Assembly: GCF_025515275.1 (NCBI RefSeq)
Contig: NZ_JAOPFU010000013.1
Coordinates: 28,952-92,951 of the forward strand
Length of the DNA stretch: 64,000 nucleotides
Direction: 5' to 3'
DNA from: Catenovulum sp. 2E275
GTDB taxonomy: Bacteria; Pseudomonadota; Gammaproteobacteria; Enterobacterales; Alteromonadaceae
The number at the start of each line of letters is the position of its first letter. Position 1 is the first letter of the stretch. This document shows positions 56,476 to 64,000 of this stretch, piece by piece. The notes beneath the pieces are model-generated. The model did no database searches, was not told the origin of the DNA, and saw only the letters and a list, made by a program, of their open reading frames with translations. Position numbers and translations under genes: made by a program.

Positions 56476-57969
56476 ATGAATGACACAAAGCAGATAAAAA
56501 AAATAATTATTGTTGGTGGTGGTACAGCTGGATGGATGAGTGCAGCTGCGCTAGCTAATGCTTTACAGCATAATTGTGATATCCATCTAATTGAATCAGA
56601 TGATATTGGGACAGTAGGTGTTGGTGAAGCGACTATACCGCCTATTCGTAGTTTTAATAAAACATTAGGCTTAAATGAAAAAGAGTTTCTTTGTTTTACT
56701 CAGGGCACATTTAAGTTAGGTATTGAATTTATTAACTGGGGTAAAAAAGGGCATAGTTATTTTCACCCATTTGGTAGTTATGCCAGACCGTTTGATATGG
56801 TTAATCTGCACCAATATTGGTGGCAAGCGTATCAAAACGGACAAGCATCCGTTTTTGATGATTACTGTATGGCTTGGCAATTAGCCAAAGCAAATAAGTT
56901 TCAACCACCTTTGAGTGATCCTCGAAATGTATTGTCTACTCACGAATATGCTTATCATTTTGACGCTGGTTTGTATGCGCGATTTTTAAGAGAGTATGCA
57001 CAACAAAGAGGAGTCGCTCGGCATGAAGGAAAAATAGTCAAAGTTCACCAACATCTGGAAAATGGGTTTATTGACTCTGTTGAATTGAGTTCAGGTGATA
57101 TTGTAGATGCTGACTTATTTATTGACTGCTCAGGCTTTCGTGGTCTCTTAATCGAAGGGGTTTTAAAAACAGGTTATCAAAACTGGTCTCATTGGTTACC
57201 TTGCGATAAAGCTTGGGCAGTGCCATCAGCAAAAGGACAGCTAACCCCCTATACTCGTTCAATTGCACATGAAGCAGGTTGGCAATGGCGAATACCGTTA
57301 CAGCATAGAACAGGCAATGGGCACGTTTTTAGCAGCCATTTTACAGATCAACAAACAGCTCAGGATAGGTTAATTGAGCATATTGAAACCGATGTTTTAG
57401 CTGAGCCTAAATTGCTAAGCTTTACCACAGGGAGAAGAAACCTATTCTGGCATAAAAATGTAATCGCAATTGGGCTTTCTAGTGGTTTTATTGAGCCACT
57501 AGAGTCAACAAGTATTCACTTAATACAAGCAGGGATAGCAAAATTATTAGCTCTATTTCCAGATAAAGATTTTGACCAACTTGTGATTGATGAATATAAC
57601 AGGATTGCGATTGCTGAAATAGAAAATATTAGAGATTTCATCATATTACATTATTACTTAAATCAAAGGACTGATAGTGAAATGTGGCGTTATTGTGCCT
57701 CCATGCAGTTACCCGAGAGCTTGAGCTATAAAATACAACATTTTAAAAGATATGGGCGTTTAATTGCAGGAGAAAAAGATTTATTTGGTAATGCGAGTTG
57801 GTTAGCAGTGCATTTTGGTCAATTAAACTTGCCTGAAAAGAGTGACCCTTTAATGGCTTACCGAAAATTTGACTCAGTCGATTGGCTTAATCGTTTAAAA
57901 GCAGCCATGCAAGCTGCTGCCTTACAAGCGCCATCTCATCAAGATTATATTAATCAGAGTTGTACATAA
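56476..57969 (+). CDS. Flavin-dependent tryptophan halogenase family protein
   Basis: The 497-residue protein has the FAD loop GGGTAGWMSA (14-23), the GVGEATIPPIR segment, the halogenase signature WxWxIP (W269-Q-W-R-I-P274) and EPLESTSIHL containing the Glu of the active site. This group is widespread in TonB-receptor loci of Alteromonadales and Xanthomonadales, where it is annotated as tryptophan halogenase without a proven role. Free tryptophan halogenation is therefore doubtful. It is the second gene of the pair after the TPR-oxygenase. Confidence 0.88.
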   Translation: MNDTKQIKKIIIVGGGTAGWMSAAALANALQHNCDIHLIESDDIGTVGVGEATIPPIRSFNKTLGLNEKEFLCFTQGTFKLGIEFINWGKKGHSYFHPFGSYARPFDMVNLHQYWWQAYQNGQASVFDDYCMAWQLAKANKFQPPLSDPRNVLSTHEYAYHFDAGLYARFLREYAQQRGVARHEGKIVKVHQHLENGFIDSVELSSGDIVDADLFIDCSGFRGLLIEGVLKTGYQNWSHWLPCDKAWAVPSAKGQLTPYTRSIAHEAGWQWRIPLQHRTGNGHVFSSHFTDQQTAQDRLIEHIETDVLAEPKLLSFTTGRRNLFWHKNVIAIGLSSGFIEPLESTSIHLIQAGIAKLLALFPDKDFDQLVIDEYNRIAIAEIENIRDFIILHYYLNQRTDSEMWRYCASMQLPESLSYKIQHFKRYGRLIAGEKDLFGNASWLAVHFGQLNLPEKSDPLMAYRKFDSVDWLNRLKAAMQAAALQAPSHQDYINQSCT

Positions 57970-58117
57970 AGCAATTTACCTAACTGACACTTTCCTGTTT
58001 TTGATCAACATAGGTTATCTGTCCAACTATTCTTGTATGCATAACTGCTAAACTCAATAAACTTAAACCATTTTGTATAATTTTTATTTTTCTTTTTATG
58101 TTGTTTTTAAATAATAA

Positions 58118-58131
58118 CTAAAACGTTTAAG
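58118..58131. promoter_or_regulatory. LacI-type operator 3 (GH97 gene)
   Basis: CTAAAACGTTTAAG differs from operator 1 by one base and is followed by TTTTTGTTG, as at the other two sites. It is 78 bp before the GH97 start codon. Confidence 0.72.
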
Positions 58132-58209
58132 TTTTTGTTGATATTTTAAGTTTTTTATCTATTATTAAAAGCACGCACTAACATTATCTATACATATTGA
58201 GAGGTCAAA

Positions 58210-60261
58210 ATGATATTTAGCAAGCAAAGCTGGAGTAGGTTAACAGCTTCCAAACATAAGCTTATTTTTTTTAGTATCTTAGGGTTAAACGTATTACCCA
58301 ATTTTGCGGCTCAAGCGCAAACCTACACATTGTCTTCACCAGACTCAAATATTGAAGTTGAGCTAAATTTTAATCAGGGGTTAACTTATCAGGTTGAGGT
58401 GGATGATAAGTTAGTTATTTCGCCATCACAGCTTGATTTAGTTGTCGATAAACACCCAAACTTGTCAGCTAATGTAAAAGTGGTCAATACAGCTACAGAG
58501 TCGGTTGATGAATGGCTAGCGCCGGAAGTTAAAGTAAAGTCGGCCAAAATTAAAAATCATTATAACCAGTTAGAATTGATTTTTGATAACCAATATCATG
58601 TTCAGTTTAGAGCATTTAATAATGGTGTTGCTTACCGCTTTAAAACAAATATCAATCAAGATATTCAGGTAAATCAAGAAATTGCTGAATTTAACTTTGC
58701 AAAAAATGCATTGGTTTATTATCCGCAAGAAGAAGGTTTTTATTCACATAACGAAAGAAGCTATTTAAAAAAGCAGCTTACTGATATTTCAACCCAAGAT
58801 TTAGCCAGCACGCCTGCTTTAGTTGATAGTCAGGGCATAAAAGTTTTAATTACCGAAACTGCGCTGGAAGACTATGCTGGCTTGTGGCTATTAGGTAATG
58901 GCAAAGGATTAACCGGTACTTTTGCAAATTATCCTTTAGCTAAACAAGCATTAAAACCTTTGGTAGATAGAAACGAGCCAATTACCAAACGCGCTGCTTA
59001 TATTGCTAAAACTCAAGGTAAACGCGATTTTCCGTGGCGTGTACTGGCAATTGCTGAAAACGACGGCCAGCTAGTGACGAATCAATTAACTTATCAACTG
59101 GCTAAACCGAATCAAATTGGCGATACCAGTTGGATTAAACCGGGTAAAGTTGCTTGGGATTGGTATAACGCAAATAACCTGTTTGGGGTAGATTTTAAAG
59201 CTGGTGTGAATACACAAACATATAAGTATTACATTGATTTTGCTTCAGATTATGGCCTTGAATATGTGATTTTGGATGAGGGCTGGTATCCGCTGGGTGA
59301 TTTAATGGGCACAGTGCCGGATATGGATGTACCGGAAATTATTGCCTATGCAAAAAGTAAAAATGTAGATATTATTTTATGGACCTCATGGTTAACCCTA
59401 AGAGACCAATTTGAGCAGGCAATGGATAGATTTGCTGAACTTGGTGCCGTTGGCATTAAGCCAGATTTTTTTCAGCGAGATGATCAGCAAATGGTTAATT
59501 TTTACTGGAAAATAGCAAAAGAGGCAGCCAAACGTCATTTATTAGTTGATTATCATGGCTCATATAAACCAGCAGGGCTTCGCCGTACTTATCCAAATGT
59601 TATCTCAAGAGAAGGGGTAAAAGGATTAGAGTGGAATAAATGGAGTGAAGATAGTACACCTGAGCACAATACCACTTTACCATTTATTAGAATGGTTGCC
59701 GGCCCTATGGATTATACGCCGGGTGCTATGTCTAATGCGGTTGGTCCAAAAGCGTTTGAAGATATTGAATATGGTGGAAAAGCCGAAGATCATCAGGATT
59801 TTGCCATTCGTTTTAATCGCCCTATGAGCCAAACCACCAGAGTGCACCAAATGGCAATGTTAACGGTTTACGAAAGCCCGCTACAAATGATGGCGGATAC
59901 ACCAAGCCGTTATCGTCAGGAAAACGAGTCAGCCAGTTTTATGGCGAAAGTGCCAACGGTTTGGGATGACACTCAAGTTTTACATGGCAAAATAGGAGAT
60001 TACATTAGCGTAGCTCGGTTACATGCTAATACTTGGTTTATCGGCACATTAAATGATGAAAACGCACGAGAACTTAGCTTAGATTTATCATTTTTAACAG
60101 ACGGTCAAACTTATCAAATGACCATTTTTGAAGATGGCATAAACGCTGACCGGTTTGCTGAAGATTACAAAAAACGAGTGATTAAAGTGAATAAACAATC
60201 TAAGTTAACGATGAAACTTGCCCCCGGCGGCGGTTACACAGCCAGAATTGAAGCACTTTAA
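58210..60261 (+). CDS. GH97 glycosidase (alpha-glucosidase/alpha-galactosidase)
   Basis: The 683-residue enzyme has a long signal region (about 1-37, ending AQAQ), a GH97 N-terminal beta-supersandwich (about 38-300), a (beta/alpha)8 barrel (about 305-580; DWYNANNLFGVDF, YVILDEGWYPLG, VGIKPDFFQRDD, LLVDYHGSYKPAG, REGVKGLEWNKW) and a C-terminal beta domain. GH97 enzymes are Ca2+-dependent and cut alpha-glucosidic or alpha-galactosidic bonds, by inversion or retention depending on subgroup; I could not fix the subgroup by eye. It is exported, probably to the periplasm, and has the third LacI operator. Confidence 0.88.
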   Translation: MIFSKQSWSRLTASKHKLIFFSILGLNVLPNFAAQAQTYTLSSPDSNIEVELNFNQGLTYQVEVDDKLVISPSQLDLVVDKHPNLSANVKVVNTATESVDEWLAPEVKVKSAKIKNHYNQLELIFDNQYHVQFRAFNNGVAYRFKTNINQDIQVNQEIAEFNFAKNALVYYPQEEGFYSHNERSYLKKQLTDISTQDLASTPALVDSQGIKVLITETALEDYAGLWLLGNGKGLTGTFANYPLAKQALKPLVDRNEPITKRAAYIAKTQGKRDFPWRVLAIAENDGQLVTNQLTYQLAKPNQIGDTSWIKPGKVAWDWYNANNLFGVDFKAGVNTQTYKYYIDFASDYGLEYVILDEGWYPLGDLMGTVPDMDVPEIIAYAKSKNVDIILWTSWLTLRDQFEQAMDRFAELGAVGIKPDFFQRDDQQMVNFYWKIAKEAAKRHLLVDYHGSYKPAGLRRTYPNVISREGVKGLEWNKWSEDSTPEHNTTLPFIRMVAGPMDYTPGAMSNAVGPKAFEDIEYGGKAEDHQDFAIRFNRPMSQTTRVHQMAMLTVYESPLQMMADTPSRYRQENESASFMAKVPTVWDDTQVLHGKIGDYISVARLHANTWFIGTLNDENARELSLDLSFLTDGQTYQMTIFEDGINADRFAEDYKKRVIKVNKQSKLTMKLAPGGGYTARIEAL

Positions 60262-60296
60262 ACTACCGCTTTAATTCGTTAACTGGGTTATAAATC

Positions 60297-60324
60297 AATG
60301 CGAGCTTGTTAAGCTCGCATTTTT
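60297..60324 (+). terminator. Intrinsic terminator of the GH97 gene
   Basis: AATGCGAGCTT (60297-60307), GTT loop and AAGCTCGCATT (60311-60321), followed by TTTG and more T. Confidence 0.85.
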
Positions 60325-60398
60325 GTTTTAACCGGGTATAATTTGCCGCCTGAATTTTGTATCCAATTTGCGATTGGACTTAAACAAGAGGAAATCCA

Positions 60399-61322
60399 AT
60401 GAAATTTGTTGTCGCAGCTTTATATAAATTTACCCGCCTTGAAAACTTTGAAGCCATGCGTGAGCCATTACACAATGTAATGGCCGATAACGAGGTAAAA
60501 GGCACTTTATTATTAGCTAATGAAGGTATTAACGGCACGATTTCTGGCCCGCGAGCAGGAATTGATGCAGTTTTAAACTGGCTTAAATCTGATCCTCGAT
60601 TAGTGGATATTGAACACAAAGAGTCAGAGGCTGACGAGCAAGCGTTTTATCGCACCAAAGTTAAGCTTAAAAAAGAAATTGTGACCATGGGCGTTGAGGG
60701 AATTGATCCTAATCAGGTGGTTGGTACTTATGTTGAACCAAAAGACTGGAATGCATTAATTTCTGATCCAGAAGTATTATTAGTCGATACCCGTAACGAT
60801 TACGAAGTTGCCATTGGCACCTTTGAAAACGCGGTCGATCCAAAAACAAAAACGTTCCGTGAATTTCCAGAGTATGTTGAAAAACATTTAGATCCAAATA
60901 AACATAAAAAAGTCGCTATGTTTTGCACCGGCGGTATTCGCTGCGAAAAATCAACTGCTTATTTAAAAGAGCAGGGGTTTAATGAGGTTTATCATTTAAA
61001 AGGCGGTATTTTAAAATATTTAGAAGAAGTACCAGCCGAGCAAACTATGTGGAAAGGTGAGTGTTTTGTATTTGATCAGCGAGTCACGGTTGATCATGCA
61101 CTTAATCAAGGCAGCTACGACCAATGTTATGCTTGCCGCATGCCAATTACCGAAGCTGAAAAACAAACCGAACAGTATCAAAAAGGCGTAAGTTGTCCGC
61201 ATTGTTTTGATAAAACCTCAGAGGAAGATAAAGCCCGTTTTGCCGAGCGTGAACGCCAAATTGAACTAGCCGAGCAACGCGGCGCAGTTCATATTGGTGA
61301 TGAAGACGCGGTAAAAGGTTAA
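60399..61322 (+). CDS. trhO: tRNA uridine(34) hydroxylase (rhodanese family)
   Basis: TrhO (YceA) hydroxylates uridine 34 of several tRNAs using oxygen, an entry to 5-methoxyuridine and 5-oxyacetyluridine. The 307-residue protein has an N-terminal ferredoxin-like domain, a rhodanese domain with the active loop [11 protein letters not shown] (Cys near 179), and a C-terminal Cys-rich segment ([16 protein letters not shown]). The start follows GAGG. It is the last clearly chromosomal core gene in the window. Confidence 0.95.
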   Translation: MKFVVAALYKFTRLENFEAMREPLHNVMADNEVKGTLLLANEGINGTISGPRAGIDAVLNWLKSDPRLVDIEHKESEADEQAFYRTKVKLKKEIVTMGVEGIDPNQVVGTYVEPKDWNALISDPEVLLVDTRNDYEVAIGTFENAVDPKTKTFREFPEYVEKHLDPNKHKKVAMFCTGGIRCEKSTAYLKEQGFNEVYHLKGGILKYLEEVPAEQTMWKGECFVFDQRVTVDHALNQGSYDQCYACRMPITEAEKQTEQYQKGVSCPHCFDKTSEEDKARFAERERQIELAEQRGAVHIGDEDAVKG

Positions 61323-61380
61323 TTGATTGCCCACCGTATAATGACCAAGCGATTTTAACGCTATCAAATGTTTATCAATC

Positions 61381-61413
61381 AAACGGCCGTCAGGCCGTCA
61401 GGCCGTTTGTTGT
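61381..61413 (+). terminator. Hairpin after trhO
   Basis: AAACGGCC (61381-61388) pairs with GGCCGTTT (61401-61408), with the short direct repeat GTCAGGCC between them, then TGTTGTTTT. The rest of 61323-61772 is AT-rich and holds no gene, integrase fragment or repeat that I can support. Confidence 0.7.
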
Positions 61414-61878
61414 TTTATAGGCATTATAGTGAATAGTGGTCATACCTTACATTTGTCTCGCCGTTAAATAGCAGTACATATTTAATCTGTTTTAAAACAC
61501 CGGCTGGTATTTTATTTAAAATTTTATTTTGAGCTAAATACCGAGTTTTGTCGGTTCGACTTTAGCCGTAAAGTATTATTTATTTCGCCAGAAATGGCGA
61601 CTTACAATCGAATTTGTAATTAAGTAATATGTCGTAAAAAATACAGCCTGCGTAGATTGTGTACACACCCATAATCATTGCCTTTCCCCTATATTCAAGA
61701 AAATGCGCCATTTGCGTATATTCTTGCTTAAAATATCTTTTGTAACAGAAGAAATAATATATCTGGCAAAGTGTTAGCTAATTTGCTAAAAATACAGCAA
61801 GTAGATAAATGAGCGAATTTTCGGAAGAAAAATGCGAAAAACGCGCACTATTAAATTGTTAAACCTCATGGAAGGCAT

Positions 61879-62859
61879 ATGGAATACGTAAATTCTGACT
61901 TCACTCCTCTCTCTATTGAAGAGCAAATGAAATTTTGTTCTTTTAAAAGCTATATTCGTGAGAAAGATAAAGAGGGTGAAGTTCTCTTGCTGTACAGAGG
62001 TGAGGAGCAGAAAAATGTAAGGCGTCGTCTCTTTGGTGATCAAAGCGACTTTGAAACTGGTGATCTATTTCAACGTGCATTCTATTTTGGGGAAAAAGCG
62101 CGGCATTTTTCAGTGGATCATTTTGATGAAAATCGCGAATTTCTTACTGGTATTAATGATTGTTCGGAGAGAACGTTAGAATTTATATTCGAGAGAATAT
62201 CGAACGTTATAAATACCCCGGAACGACGCAATCGAGTATTACAGAACACCTCTAGAAAGTTTAGAGACTACTTTAATGAACCACGGAATTGCAGAAATTT
62301 TGTAGAAAGTATTAATGCATATACAGAACAAACTAAGTTAAAAGCTCGAGATTATTACCTGTATTGGCTACATATTGCAGGTTCGCCTGGCATACGTATT
62401 GAAACACAGTTAGTTTCAACAAGCGTTGAAAAAAGAGTTGCAATGGGTTTTTCAAAAGTTAATAAAAACCCTAAAGAAAAGCTTATATTTCATTATTTTA
62501 TACCTAAACCCTTCCATGCTCATGCTATTGCACCATGGGTAAGTGACCATCATCAATCGGTTGTAACTGGATGTGGTTTGCCAACGTACAAGGCTTTGGG
62601 TTTATACCCTCGCCAAAGGGAAGTTGCAGTTAAAGGTGCTCTTTTCCCTCATTTTATTTTGGGTGTGGGATTAATATCTGAGAACAGGTTTGTTGTAAAT
62701 TCACACTTTCGTGAAATCGATGAAAATGATTTCGAACAAGTAAGTAAAGTTGGATTTTCAATTGACCAGAGTAATTTTGCTGAACGGATATTTGATACAG
62801 GCTATATTCGTTGGGGGCAAACAGATCTTAACGGTAACTTTGATCAATCTGATGTTTAA
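61879..62859 (+). CDS. Putative ADP-ribosyltransferase, integron cassette gene
   Basis: I do not recognise a named family. The 326-residue protein has no signal or membrane segment. Three features spaced in order fit the R-S-E class of ADP-ribosyltransferase folds: VLLLYRG with R40, LVSTSVE with STS at 180-182, and QREVAVKGALFPHFILGVG, where Q246-x-E248 would be the catalytic (Q/E)xE motif before a terminal beta hairpin. The function as an ART toxin or modifier is an inference. GGAAGG lies close before the ATG. Its stop codon lies inside the attC R'' box, as in many cassettes. The next cassette encodes a HEPN protein. Confidence 0.6.
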   Translation: MEYVNSDFTPLSIEEQMKFCSFKSYIREKDKEGEVLLLYRGEEQKNVRRRLFGDQSDFETGDLFQRAFYFGEKARHFSVDHFDENREFLTGINDCSERTLEFIFERISNVINTPERRNRVLQNTSRKFRDYFNEPRNCRNFVESINAYTEQTKLKARDYYLYWLHIAGSPGIRIETQLVSTSVEKRVAMGFSKVNKNPKEKLIFHYFIPKPFHAHAIAPWVSDHHQSVVTGCGLPTYKALGLYPRQREVAVKGALFPHFILGVGLISENRFVVNSHFREIDENDFEQVSKVGFSIDQSNFAERIFDTGYIRWGQTDLNGNFDQSDV

Positions 62860-62958
62860 CAAGTGCGAGCAATCGGACGTTTTAGTCTTGTCACTGTTTT
62901 TGCAAAAAGACGCAAAAAAATTGCCAAGCCTAAACCGCCGTTGTCACAAGCGTTAGCT
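62854..62958 (+). other. attC site 1
   Basis: The site starts with R'' GTTTAAC (62854-62860) and ends with R' GTTAGCT (62952-62958). The arms are complementary: CAATCGGACG-TTTTAG on the left matches the complement of CTAAACCGCCGTTG on the right if single bases G62869, T62873 and A62877 are left out. Extrahelical bases of this kind are the hallmark of attC folding. The centre contains a further imperfect hairpin (GTCTT...AAGAC). Confidence 0.85.
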
Positions 62959-62974
62959 TTTATTTCTGATCGAG

Positions 62975-63763
62975 GTGAATTTGTCCAAACTTAAAATGAC
63001 ACTACTTGAGAACTCAAAAAGTTTTTTTATTGAGTCAATATCAAAAGCAGTTCTGGCAGAAAAGTCAGAAGAACATTGGAAATTTGCAATTTTATTACTC
63101 GTACAAGCAATTGAAACTTGTTTAAAAGAAAGGTTAAGGTGGACTCAAGAGGTATTAATATACTCTAATATTGATAGACCAAAACACACTGTAGATCTAT
63201 GGCTTGCCATTAGCCGGTTAGAAAAAATATCAAAAGTAGAATTGGATTCTTCAGACTTTTCAGCGATAAAAACAGCATCGGACTTAAGAAATCAGATTGT
63301 TCACTTTGAATTCAATTTATCAATTGAGCAAATAAAATCAAATTTTGTAACACTAGTAGGCTTCTATACTGAATTTTGCCAAAAACATTTAGATGAAGAC
63401 ATTATTGCCGACTTACCTTACCCCTTAGACCAAGAAGTAATGAAACTTGACAAATATGTCGATGAACTTGAACAAAGAGCAAAATCTAGAATAGAAAATG
63501 AAAGCATCAACTCCGAAAATGTTTGGGAATGTAGTGCTTGCAAAAGAGGTTCATTTGTTATTGAAGATGCAATTGACACTTGTTATGTTTGCGGTTATTA
63601 CGAACCTACCCTTGAGTGCGAAAGTTGCTCGGAATTGGAACTTGAAAGTGAAATACATGGTGTCGATTTCGGTAATATGAAAGGTATTGAAAACTGGAAG
63701 TATTTTTGCAAGGATTGCTATGAAAAGCTGGAAACAGAAAACCCATATGATGAGTATTACTAA
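62975..63763 (+). CDS. HEPN-like protein with Cys-rich Zn-ribbon tail, integron cassette gene
   Basis: The 262-residue protein is not a named family to me. Residues about 10-140 are helical with the HEPN pattern: FAILLLVQAIETCLKERL and DLRNQIVHFE, where R105-N-x3-H110 is the Rx4H ribonuclease motif. Residues about 180-255 carry CxxC pairs (CSAC, CYVC, CESC, CKDC) fitting one or two zinc ribbons. It may be a toxin-like RNase or an RNA-binding defence protein. GTG at 62975 is the longest start; TTG at 62981 has a better placed GAGGT, and ATG at 62996 is also possible. attC2 begins just after its stop. Confidence 0.72.
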   Translation: MNLSKLKMTLLENSKSFFIESISKAVLAEKSEEHWKFAILLLVQAIETCLKERLRWTQEVLIYSNIDRPKHTVDLWLAISRLEKISKVELDSSDFSAIKTASDLRNQIVHFEFNLSIEQIKSNFVTLVGFYTEFCQKHLDEDIIADLPYPLDQEVMKLDKYVDELEQRAKSRIENESINSENVWECSACKRGSFVIEDAIDTCYVCGYYEPTLECESCSELELESEIHGVDFGNMKGIENWKYFCKDCYEKLETENPYDEYY

Positions 63764-63764
63764 A

Positions 63765-63865
63765 AGCTAACAAGGCAATTATGGATGGGACGTCTAAAGC
63801 TTGGCTGGCGCTCATTCTTCGCTAATTTTAGCCAAGCTTAATAAGCCCATATTGCGGCGTTGAGC
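63765..63865 (+). other. attC site 2
   Basis: R'' AGCTAAC (63765-63771) is the exact complement of the R' box of attC1, and the site ends with R' GTTGAGC (63859-63865). The arms pair through GCAAT and ATGG blocks with an extrahelical T between them, and the inner arms AAGCTTGGCT and AGCCAAGCTT form a perfect 10-bp stem. Confidence 0.85.
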
Positions 63866-63950
63866 CTGTAGAAAAACCTCAAAATACAGCTTTAAGCGCA
63901 GATCTATTTGTGATCTAATAGGATTATCAAATCTTCATAGGAGATTGATT

Positions 63951-64000
63951 TTGCCTAAGTTTATTCCAGCCAACTACAACCAAACCAGCATGGTCATCAT
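63951..64000 (+). CDS. Start of a probable transposase, cut by the window edge
   Basis: From a TTG at 63951 with AGGAG seven bases upstream, the frame reads (M)PKFIPANYNQTSMVI and runs off the end. This resembles the N-terminus of IS1182-family transposases (a basic start, then YNQT or YDQT). With only 16 residues the call is tentative. It lies 85 bp beyond attC2. No terminal repeat could be recognised in 63866-63950. Confidence 0.4.
   Translation, partial: MPKFIPANYNQTSMVI

Larger units (their letters stand above)
61773..63865 (+). mobile_element. Integron cassette array, two cassettes, no integrase seen
   Basis: Two genes on one strand are each followed within a few bases by an attC site. 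Cassette 1 runs from the core GTTAGCT at 61773 to the cut in the attC1 core at 62952; cassette 2 from there to the GTTGAGC core at 63859. The core at 61773 has no attC arm structure before it, so it could be an attI-type or decayed end. No integrase gene lies between trhO and cassette 1, where intI would be expected, so this is either an integrase-less cluster or was separated from its platform. Confidence 0.75.

Noticed and set aside
61323..61878. A hidden integron integrase gene between trhO and cassette 1
   Set aside because: Both strands were read. No long open frame or tyrosine-recombinase motif was found; the only reverse frame (61786-62043) is antisense to the cassette gene.
63866..63950. 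A terminal inverted repeat of the element whose transposase starts at 63951
   Set aside because: Only weak short symmetries (AGATC/GATCT) are visible, and the other end is outside the window.

Overview
The window is AT-rich chromosomal DNA of a gammaproteobacterium. Core-gene order (truA-accD-folC-dedD-cvpA-purF; bamD divergent from rluD-pgeF; folX-yfcH) matches that of Escherichia coli and its relatives. A large TonB receptor, GH97 and GH32 glycosidases, a flavin halogenase, DUF2999 and several c-di-GMP proteins point to a marine, polysaccharide- or oligosaccharide-using member of the Alteromonadales, possibly a Catenovulum-like Alteromonadaceae. That placement is an inference from gene content, not a phylogeny.

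Layout. 1-10 kb: the end of D-lactate dehydrogenase, a MITE-like hairpin element, a K+/H+ antiporter, a 7TM diguanylate cyclase, clpB behind a candidate heat-shock promoter, pssA, a DUF1080 lipoprotein and truA. 10-15 kb: the accD-folC-dedD-cvpA-purF run. 15-24 kb: a TSUP permease, an AlkC-like HEAT-repeat protein, LysR and LysE genes, a marR-hlyD-DUF2955 efflux operon with a two-site palindromic operator, and a Tat-exported PhoD-like phosphatase. 24-29 kb: hemN behind an FNR-like box, tRNA-His followed by tandem copies of its own 3' half, then murL-murD2 (the alternative D-glutamate route of peptidoglycan synthesis). 28.9-33.9 kb: a tight four-gene operon of a coiled-coil protein, an inner-membrane protein with an OmpA-like C-terminus, a Rab-like small GTPase and a PAS-GGDEF-EAL protein; I do not recognise this as a described system. 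34-40.5 kb: yfcH/folX, an AI-2E family permease, bamD, rluD, pgeF, DUF2999 and a PilZ protein.

40.5-60.3 kb is a sugar-use region. A fructokinase and an FHS sugar:H+ symporter face a ROK repressor across two palindromic sites. An MFS transporter and GH32 sucrose/fructan hydrolase, a LacI regulator, a TonB receptor followed by a TPR-2OG oxygenase and a flavin halogenase, and a GH97 glycosidase follow. Three promoters in this second block carry nearly the same 14-bp palindrome (CTTAAACGTTTAAG type), which defines a likely LacI regulon: outer-membrane uptake, periplasmic cleavage by GH97, inner-membrane import, cytoplasmic hydrolysis by GH32, and phosphorylation of fructose.

61.3-64 kb: after trhO the sequence changes character. 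Two integron attC sites follow two cassette genes of the same orientation: a putative R-S-E class ADP-ribosyltransferase and a HEPN (Rx4H) protein with Cys-rich Zn-ribbon-like tail. No integrase gene is visible on the left, so this looks like an integrase-less attC cluster or the distal part of a chromosomal integron. The start of a probable transposase runs off the right edge. The most promising undescribed biology is in the GTPase/c-di-GMP/OmpA operon and in the two integron cassettes.
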